Assembly (NCBI GenBank): GCA_016206385.1
Contig: JACQRS010000193.1
Span: 1-9,272 of the forward strand
Reading direction: 5' to 3'
DNA: 9,272 nt
Source: Candidatus Rokuibacteriota bacterium
GTDB lineage: Bacteria > Methylomirabilota > Methylomirabilia > Rokubacteriales > CSP1-6
How positions within the stretch are numbered: the first letter of the stretch is position 1; every line of letters starts with the position of its first letter. The position numbers and the translations under genes are program-made. Of this stretch, positions 5,597 to 9,272 are shown in pieces. The notes under the pieces were generated by a model. The model had not been told where the DNA came from, made no database searches, and saw only the letters and a program-made list of their open reading frames with translations.

Positions 5597-7644
5597 GATT
5601 GCGTGTCCCGCGCCGGTGGCGTCCGCGGTGGCCCGCAGGTCTTGAGCGGCTCGGTCCCGGCGGCGAAGGCCATCAGCACCGGGCGCGCGCAATTTCCTGC
5701 CGGGTCCAGGTCCATGGGGATCAGCGCCACCCGTTCGGGCACCGGGAAGTCGTCCCGCGGCATTTTGGCCAGCACCTTCTCCATGTACCTGACCCAGATC
5801 GGCACCGCGACCCGGGAGCCGGTCTCATCCTTGCCGAGGCTCCTCGGGAGGTCGTATCCGACCCACACCCCGGTGACGACGTGCGGCGTGAACCCGATGA
5901 ACCAGGCGTTGGAGTAGTCGTTGGTGGTGCCGGTCTTCGCGGCAAGGGGCCGGCCAAGCACCTTCGCCGCCACGCCGGTGCCTCGCTCCACGACCCCCCT
6001 CAGCATGTGGGTGATCAGGTAGGCCAGCTCAGGGGAGAGCGCCTCCTTGCCCTGCGGGACATGCTCCTCGAGCAGCTTTCCCGAGGCATCCGTCACGTAA
6101 CGGATCGGGGTGGGGGGAACCCAAACGCCCTGATTGGACAGCACCCCGTAAGCGGAGGTCAGCTCCAAGAGCGAGAGGTCGGAGCTTCCCAGCGCGATGG
6201 TGAGATCCTCATGGAGGGGGCTCTGGATCCCCAGCCTCCGCGCCACGTCGACGGTCCGGCGGATGCCGATCCGCTCCTGGAGCTTGACCGCCACCACGTT
6301 CACCGACTCCTCGATCCCCTGCTGAAGGGTGGTGGGGCCGCGGAATTTCTGGTCATAGTTGTCGGGTTTCCACGGTTTGTCGTCCTGGCCGGAGGGATAG
6401 GTCACCGGGCTGTCCTCGATGAGGGTGGCGGGCGTGAGCCCTGCCTCGAGCGCGGCGATATAGACGAACGGCTTGAAGGCTGAACCCGGCTGGCGCTTGG
6501 CCTGCACCGCCCGGTTGAACTCGCTTCGGAAGAAGTCGGACCCTCCGACCATCGCCTTGATGTACCCCGTCTGGGGCTCGATGGTGAGGATGGCGCCCTC
6601 GGGGTGCTCCTGCACGGTCCGGCGGCGTGCCCCTCTGGTTGGCCCCGCGGTCCGGGTCTCCAGGGCCTTGAGCCCCTCGCGGAGCGCCTGCTCGGCGTGG
6701 ACCTGCAGGGTGGGCGAGAGGGTGGTGTAGACGTTGAGGCCGCCCTTCAACACCATGTCCTCACCGTACTTCTCCGCGAGAAGCCCCCGAACGTACTCGA
6801 CGAAGTACTGCCCCGTCGTGCGCCGCCGCTCGATGGGAACCAGGCCGAGATCCGCGGCCGCAGCCCCCCTGGCGTCAGCCGGCTTGAGGGCTCCGACCTC
6901 CACCATGCGGTTCAGGACGTGCGTGCGCCGCCGCCGCGCGGCGTCCGGGTGGTTGAAGGGCGAGTAGCTCGTCGGGGCGCGCGGCAGGCCTGCGAGGAGC
7001 GCGGACTCCGCGAGCGAGAGTTCGGTCACCGACTTGCCGAAATACGTCCGGGCCGCGGCCTCCACGCCGTATGCGCTGTGGCCGAAGTAGATCTGGTTCA
7101 GGTACATCTCGAGGATCCGGTCTTTGGAGTATCGGCGCTCCAGCTCCAGGGCCAGGAAGGCCTCCTTGAGTTTCCGGTCCAGGCTCTTGTCCGGGGTGAG
7201 AAAGAGCACCTTGGCCAACTGCTGGGTGATGGTGCTCCCGCCTTCCACGATGCGCCCGTGGCGGAGGTTCTGGTAGATCGCGCGCGCGATCCCCATGGGA
7301 TCCACCCCGAAGTGGGAGTGAAACCGCGCATCCTCGACGGCGAGGACGGCGTCCCAGAGGGCTCTGGGAATCTGGGCCAGCGGGACGAAGATCCGCCGCT
7401 CCACGTGGAACTCGCTGATGAGCTCGTCGTTCTCGTCGTAGAGCTTGGATCCCTGGATGGGCTGGATGGTTTCCAGCGCCGTTACCGACGGGAGCGAACG
7501 GGGAAGGACGGTGAACGCCCAGAGGACCGATACCCCCACCCCGAGAGCGCCCAGGAGGAAGGCGATCCCGACCACGACGGCCAGTCGCCTGGGCCAGCTT
7601 CGCCGCGGCGTGCGTGAGGGTCTGGCATGTTTGCCGCGCGCCAT
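5590..7644 (-). CDS. mrcA: Class A penicillin-binding protein, PBP1A family (bifunctional peptidoglycan synthase)
   Basis: Bifunctional peptidoglycan glycosyltransferase/transpeptidase anchored in the cytoplasmic membrane, with its catalytic domains outside. It has 684 residues. A short Arg/Lys-rich cytoplasmic tail (1-20) precedes one transmembrane segment (about 21-47). The GT51 domain shows AVEDARFHSHFGVDP (102-116, catalytic Glu104), GGSTITQQLAK (135-145) and RKLKEAFLALELE (157-169, second catalytic Glu161). The transpeptidase domain has SAFK (388-391, nucleophile Ser388), SVN (447-449) and KTGTT (570-574). All catalytic residues are intact. The ATG at 7644 is chosen because it directly precedes the basic tail and because TATAAT lies 9 bp upstream; no Shine-Dalgarno is visible. 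The Pro-rich end (residues after 670) is probably unstructured. The gene is divergent from tyrS and convergent with glyS. The symbol is a family-level label; ponA or pbp1A would be equally fair. Confidence 0.95.
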   Translation of the reverse strand: MARGKHARPSRTPRRSWPRRLAVVVGIAFLLGALGVGVSVLWAFTVLPRSLPSVTALETIQPIQGSKLYDENDELISEFHVERRIFVPLAQIPRALWDAVLAVEDARFHSHFGVDPMGIARAIYQNLRHGRIVEGGSTITQQLAKVLFLTPDKSLDRKLKEAFLALELERRYSKDRILEMYLNQIYFGHSAYGVEAAARTYFGKSVTELSLAESALLAGLPRAPTSYSPFNHPDAARRRRTHVLNRMVEVGALKPADARGAAAADLGLVPIERRRTTGQYFVEYVRGLLAEKYGEDMVLKGGLNVYTTLSPTLQVHAEQALREGLKALETRTAGPTRGARRRTVQEHPEGAILTIEPQTGYIKAMVGGSDFFRSEFNRAVQAKRQPGSAFKPFVYIAALEAGLTPATLIEDSPVTYPSGQDDKPWKPDNYDQKFRGPTTLQQGIEESVNVVAVKLQERIGIRRTVDVARRLGIQSPLHEDLTIALGSSDLSLLELTSAYGVLSNQGVWVPPTPIRYVTDASGKLLEEHVPQGKEALSPELAYLITHMLRGVVERGTGVAAKVLGRPLAAKTGTTNDYSNAWFIGFTPHVVTGVWVGYDLPRSLGKDETGSRVAVPIWVRYMEKVLAKMPRDDFPVPERVALIPMDLDPAGNCARPVLMAFAAGTEPLKTCGPPRTPPARDTQSP

Positions 7645-7653
7645 ACCGAACTT

Positions 7654-7659
7654 ATTATA
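7654..7659 (-). promoter_or_regulatory. Perfect TATAAT -10 box for the PBP gene
   Basis: Read on the minus strand, TATAAT (7659 down to 7654) is followed by nine bases (AAGTTCGGT) and then the ATG of the PBP gene. A start at one of the G residues 7-8 nt downstream would leave only 2-3 nt of leader. The -35 region at 17-bp spacing (CTGCGG, plus-strand 7677-7682) fits poorly. A perfect -10 in such GC-rich sequence is unlikely to be chance, so I favour a real promoter with a weak -35 or an activator. Confidence 0.55.
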
Positions 7660-7692
7660 TCGGCAAAGCGGGCGACCCGCAGGCCGCTCCCC

Positions 7693-7720
7693 TTGCCTTG
7701 CGCGACCCCACTGTGATACA
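7693..7720 (+). promoter_or_regulatory. Candidate promoter for tyrS
   Basis: TTGCCT (7693-7698) and GATACA (7715-7720) are spaced 16 bp apart; TACATC (7717-7722), 18 bp away, is an alternative -10. The region is the 95-bp divergent gap between the PBP gene and tyrS. Both elements are imperfect, so the exact placement is uncertain. If used, the leader would be short and would contain the strong AGGAGG site. Confidence 0.35.
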
Positions 7721-7728
7721 TCCTGCGC

Positions 7729-7734
7729 AGGAGG
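7729..7734 (+). promoter_or_regulatory. Shine-Dalgarno that fixes the tyrS start
   Basis: AGGAGG lies five bases before GTG at 7740. This perfect site decides the start, because the frame is open back to an ATG at 7614, which would add 42 residues with no resemblance to TyrRS and would overlap the PBP coding region. Confidence 0.85.
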
Positions 7735-7739
7735 GCACC

Positions 7740-8999
7740 GTGACCGTCGAGGAGCAGCTGGCCCGCATTCGCCGCGGCACCGCGGAGATCATCGTGGAGG
7801 CCGAGCTCCGCCAGAAGCTGGAGCGTTCGGCCCGGTCGGATGTCTCCCTCAAGGTGAAGCTCGGCCTCGATCCCACCGCCCCGGACCTCCACCTCGGCCA
7901 CACCGTCGTGCTCCAGAAGCTCCGCGACTTCCAGGAGCTGGGCCACCAGGTGATCATCATCATCGGGGACTTCACGGGCTTGATCGGCGACCCGTCGGGG
8001 AGGTCGGAGACGCGAAAACCGCTCACCCGCGCCGAGATCGAGGCCAACGCCGAGACCTACCGGGCTCAGCTCGGAAAGATCCTTGACATGGCCCGGACGC
8101 GGGTTGAGTTCAACTCCACATGGCTGGCTCCGCTCCGGCTGGAGGATCTGATTCGGCTCACGGCGACGGTCACGGTGGCCCAGCTGCTCCAGCGCGAGGA
8201 CTTCGCGGGCCGCTACGCCGCCGGGCGTCCCATCAGCCTCCACGAGTTCCTCTACCCGATCTGCCAGGCGTACGACTCCGTGGCCATGGGCGCCGACGTG
8301 GAGCTGGGGGGGACCGATCAGACCTTCAACCTGCTCGTGGGACGCGACCTCCAGCGGGCCTTCGGCCAGGACCCCCAGGTGGCCATCACCACGCCCATCC
8401 TGGAAGGCCTCGACGGGACCCAGAAGATGTCAAAGAGCCTGGGGAACTACGTGGGGATCACCGAGCCGCCGGCGGAGATGTACGGCAAGCTTATGTCCCT
8501 GCCCGACGCTCTCATGCTCCGCTACTTCACACTGGTGACGCGGCTGCCGGAGGCCGAGATCCGGGAGATCGCTCACGGCCTGGGTACGGGGCAAGCCCAT
8601 CCGATGGAGGCCAAGAAGTGCCTGGCCCGGACCGTCGTGGAGCAGTACCACGGGGGGGCCGCGGCACAAGAGGCCGAAGCCGCATTTGTCCGGGTCTTTC
8701 AGGAGAGACAATTACCTGAAAATATTGAAGAAATTACAGTGGAGAGCGAGTCCATCGGGGGCGACTGGAAGATAGAGGTCGTTAAGGCGGTGGTGGCTAC
8801 GGGGTATGCCTCATCCCACTCGGAGGCTAGGCGGAAGATCAAGGAAGGGGCGGTGGACGTGGATGGCAAGACAATTTCCGACCCCAAACAGACCCTGGGG
8901 GCAGGAAAGAAGTACCTCATCCGGGTCGGCAAGCGCTTCTGGAAGTGGGTCCGGGTTGAGCAACTCGAGTCGCGAAAGAAAGACTTGACAAGAGGTTAG
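7740..8999 (+). CDS. tyrS: Tyrosyl-tRNA synthetase
   Basis: Class I synthetase that charges tRNA-Tyr; 419 residues from the GTG start. The Rossmann fold shows KLGLDPTAPDLHLGH (40-54, HIGH-type signature HLGH 51-54), the IGDFTGLIGDPSGR stretch (75-88), the tyrosine pocket region LYPICQAYDSVAM (171-183) and ELGGTDQTFN (188-197), and the KMSKS loop QKMSKSLGNYVGI (228-240). This pattern is the TyrZ/H. influenzae-like subclass rather than the E. coli TyrS type. A C-terminal S4 RNA-binding domain spans about 345-400. Codons 321-334 (8700-8741) are strikingly AT-rich (TTA, CCT, AAT, ATT, ACA, runs of GAA), and the remaining 3' end is about 59% G+C by hand count, below the rest of the gene. The tail after the S4 domain (EQLESRKKDLTRG) is encoded by bases that also contain the -35 box of the downstream rRNA promoter. 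Confidence 0.96.
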   Translation: MTVEEQLARIRRGTAEIIVEAELRQKLERSARSDVSLKVKLGLDPTAPDLHLGHTVVLQKLRDFQELGHQVIIIIGDFTGLIGDPSGRSETRKPLTRAEIEANAETYRAQLGKILDMARTRVEFNSTWLAPLRLEDLIRLTATVTVAQLLQREDFAGRYAAGRPISLHEFLYPICQAYDSVAMGADVELGGTDQTFNLLVGRDLQRAFGQDPQVAITTPILEGLDGTQKMSKSLGNYVGITEPPAEMYGKLMSLPDALMLRYFTLVTRLPEAEIREIAHGLGTGQAHPMEAKKCLARTVVEQYHGGAAAQEAEAAFVRVFQERQLPENIEEITVESESIGGDWKIEVVKAVVATGYASSHSEARRKIKEGAVDVDGKTISDPKQTLGAGKKYLIRVGKRFWKWVRVEQLESRKKDLTRG

Positions 9000-9013
9000 C
9001 GTGTAAGTAGAGT
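8985..9013 (+). promoter_or_regulatory. Strong sigma70 promoter for the rRNA operon, overlapping the tyrS 3' end
   Basis: A perfect -35 TTGACA (8985-8990) is followed after exactly 17 bp by -10 TAGAGT (9008-9013; four of six bases, including T1, A2 and T6). A-rich sequence CGAAAGAAAGAC (8973-8984) directly upstream looks like an UP element. TTGACA is read as the tyrS codons Leu-Thr, and the tyrS stop TAG (8997-8999) lies in the spacer. Initiation is expected around 9019-9021, about 200 bases before the 16S gene, which is usual for an rRNA leader. Confidence 0.7.
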
Positions 9014-9021
9014 TATCAATT

Positions 9022-9039
9022 GCCCATCAGCAGATGGGC
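9022..9039 (+). promoter_or_regulatory. Perfect hairpin at the predicted 5' end of the rRNA transcript
   Basis: GCCCATC (9022-9028), loop AGCA, GATGGGC (9033-9039): a perfect 7-bp stem with a tetraloop. It begins where the transcript from the TAGAGT promoter should start and ends two bases before a second TTGACA. No T-run follows, so it is a poor intrinsic terminator for tyrS. It could stabilise the transcript's 5' end or, as DNA, act as a protein-binding palindrome. Confidence 0.4.
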
Positions 9040-9040
9040 G

Positions 9041-9070
9041 TTGACAGCGCCAGTCGGTTGTTCATCCGCT
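9041..9070 (+). promoter_or_regulatory. Second, weaker candidate rRNA promoter
   Basis: A second perfect TTGACA occurs at 9041-9046. The best partner is TCCGCT (9065-9070) with an 18-bp spacer, matching only T1 and T6 of the -10 consensus. Tandem P1/P2 promoters are common ahead of rRNA operons, which makes the call reasonable, but the -10 is weak. Confidence 0.3.
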
Positions 9071-9106
9071 GACCTGTTTCAACTCTTTGGGGGGTCCTTC
9101 CCCGCC

Positions 9107-9119
9107 GTTCTTTGAAAAT
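9107..9119 (+). promoter_or_regulatory. boxA-like antitermination element
   Basis: GTTCTTTGAAAAT (9107-9119) resembles the boxA element of rRNA leaders (E. coli TGCTCTTTAACA), where NusB/NusE bind to let polymerase pass Rho-dependent terminators. It lies about 100 bases before the 16S gene, the usual place. A shorter look-alike, AACTCTTTGG (9081-9090), lies just upstream. Confidence 0.55.
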
Positions 9120-9218
9120 CGCATATGCTACTGGCTCACCGACGAGGTGTGTGAGCTCCGAGTTTTCCTTGCGCTCAATCCGAAGCAACGGGTTTGAGCT
9201 CAGAGGAACCAGGGTTAT

Positions 9219-9272
9219 CTCTTGGCGAGTTTGATCCTGGCTCAGAGCGAACGCTGGCGGCGTACCTAACAC
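9219..9272 (+). rRNA. rrs: 16S ribosomal RNA, 5' end (3' part outside window)
   Basis: The universal 5' signature GAGTTTGATCCTGGCTCAG is at 9227-9245, followed by AGCGAACGCTGGCGGCG, the bacterial V1 flank. Aligning G9227 with E. coli position 9 puts the mature 5' end near 9219, but the processing site cannot be read from sequence alone. The gene runs off the right edge after about 54 bases. The base before GAGTTTGATC is C, where the common bacterial 27F site has A, and CGTACCTAACAC replaces the usual CGTGCCTAACAC. Confidence 0.95.

Larger units (their letters stand above)
9000..9218 (+). other. rRNA operon leader region
   Basis: This 219-bp stretch between tyrS and 16S has no gene; the open frame on the minus strand here is not protein-like. 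It holds the -10 of the promoter above, a hairpin at 9022-9039, a second TTGACA at 9041-9046, a boxA-like antitermination signal (9107-9119) and leader hairpins. These are GGGG-TCCTT-CCCC (9091-9103), GCTCAC/GTGAGC (9134-9139 with 9151-9156) and GCTCAA/TTGAGC (9173-9178 with 9194-9199), the last extended by CCG/CGG inside. It is clearly lower in G+C than the coding regions. The 5' strand of the RNase III processing stem of pre-16S should be here, but its partner lies outside the window. Confidence 0.65.

Noticed and set aside
6604..7617. 337-codon plus-strand open frame opposite the PBP gene
   Set aside because: The minus-strand PBP has all GT51 and transpeptidase motifs. The plus-strand translation is an Arg/Gly/Val-rich shadow.
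7614..7739. N-terminal extension of tyrS from the ATG at 7614
   Set aside because: The 42 extra residues do not resemble TyrRS, overlap the PBP coding region and contain no reason for a start, while GTG at 7740 has a perfect AGGAGG five bases upstream.
9022..9039. Rho-independent terminator for tyrS
   Set aside because: The stem is good but no T-run follows, and it lies downstream of a strong rRNA promoter -10, so a terminator there would block rRNA synthesis.
9027..9272. 81-codon minus-strand open frame across the rRNA leader and 16S start
   Set aside because: It covers the rRNA leader and the 16S gene, has no recognisable protein features and would be antisense to rRNA.
1..9272. CRISPR array, transposon, prophage or defence system
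   Set aside because: No regularly spaced direct repeats, transposase-like proteins, terminal inverted repeats or phage genes were seen on either strand; nearly all of the window is accounted for by housekeeping genes.

Overview
The window is a compact, GC-rich (about two-thirds G+C by eye) bacterial chromosome segment made of housekeeping genes. It runs from the 3' part of aspS to the first ~54 bases of a 16S rRNA gene. There is no phage, transposase, CRISPR or toxin/antitoxin signature. The gene content, the gene order and the 16S start all say Bacteria. A single-chain dimeric-type GlyRS, GC-rich codon use and an 'AGCGAACGCTGGCGGCG' 16S start would fit an uncultured lineage such as Rokubacteria/Methylomirabilota (NC10) or a deltaproteobacterium-like group. 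That placement is inference; the 54 bases of 16S cannot settle it.

Layout. (1) 1-561: C-terminal 186 codons of aspartyl-tRNA synthetase. (2) 562-4027, plus strand: a sigma70-type promoter and then ybeZ (phoH-like), ybeY, era and recO. The first three are tightly packed (ybeZ/ybeY overlap, ybeY/era 3 bp apart). A 239-bp GC-rich spacer with short repeats separates era from recO. (3) 4068-5549: glycyl-tRNA synthetase, only 40 bp after recO, with a -10-like box so close that the mRNA may be leaderless. (4) 5590-7644, minus strand: a class A penicillin-binding protein (PBP1A family), convergent with glyS and divergent from tyrS. (5) 7740-8999: tyrosyl-tRNA synthetase. (6) 9000-9272: rRNA-operon promoter/leader region and the beginning of the 16S gene.

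How the genes fit together. YbeZ, YbeY and Era are all tied to 16S rRNA maturation and 30S assembly, and RecO often follows Era in bacteria. The order ybeZ-ybeY-era-recO-GlyRS resembles the well-known Firmicutes order, where recO is followed by the two-subunit glyQ-glyS; here the single-polypeptide GlyRS sits in that place. Three aminoacyl-tRNA synthetases, the 30S-maturation genes and an rRNA operon make this a translation-centred neighbourhood, with one cell-wall synthase on the opposite strand.

I did not find a convincing new biological system. The points most worth a second look are: an rRNA promoter whose -35 box is made from the last codons of tyrS; an AT-rich, rare-codon patch at a TyrRS domain boundary; two genes with -10 boxes 6-9 nt from their start codons; substitutions at usually conserved positions in AspRS and YbeY; and the repeat-like spacer between era and recO.
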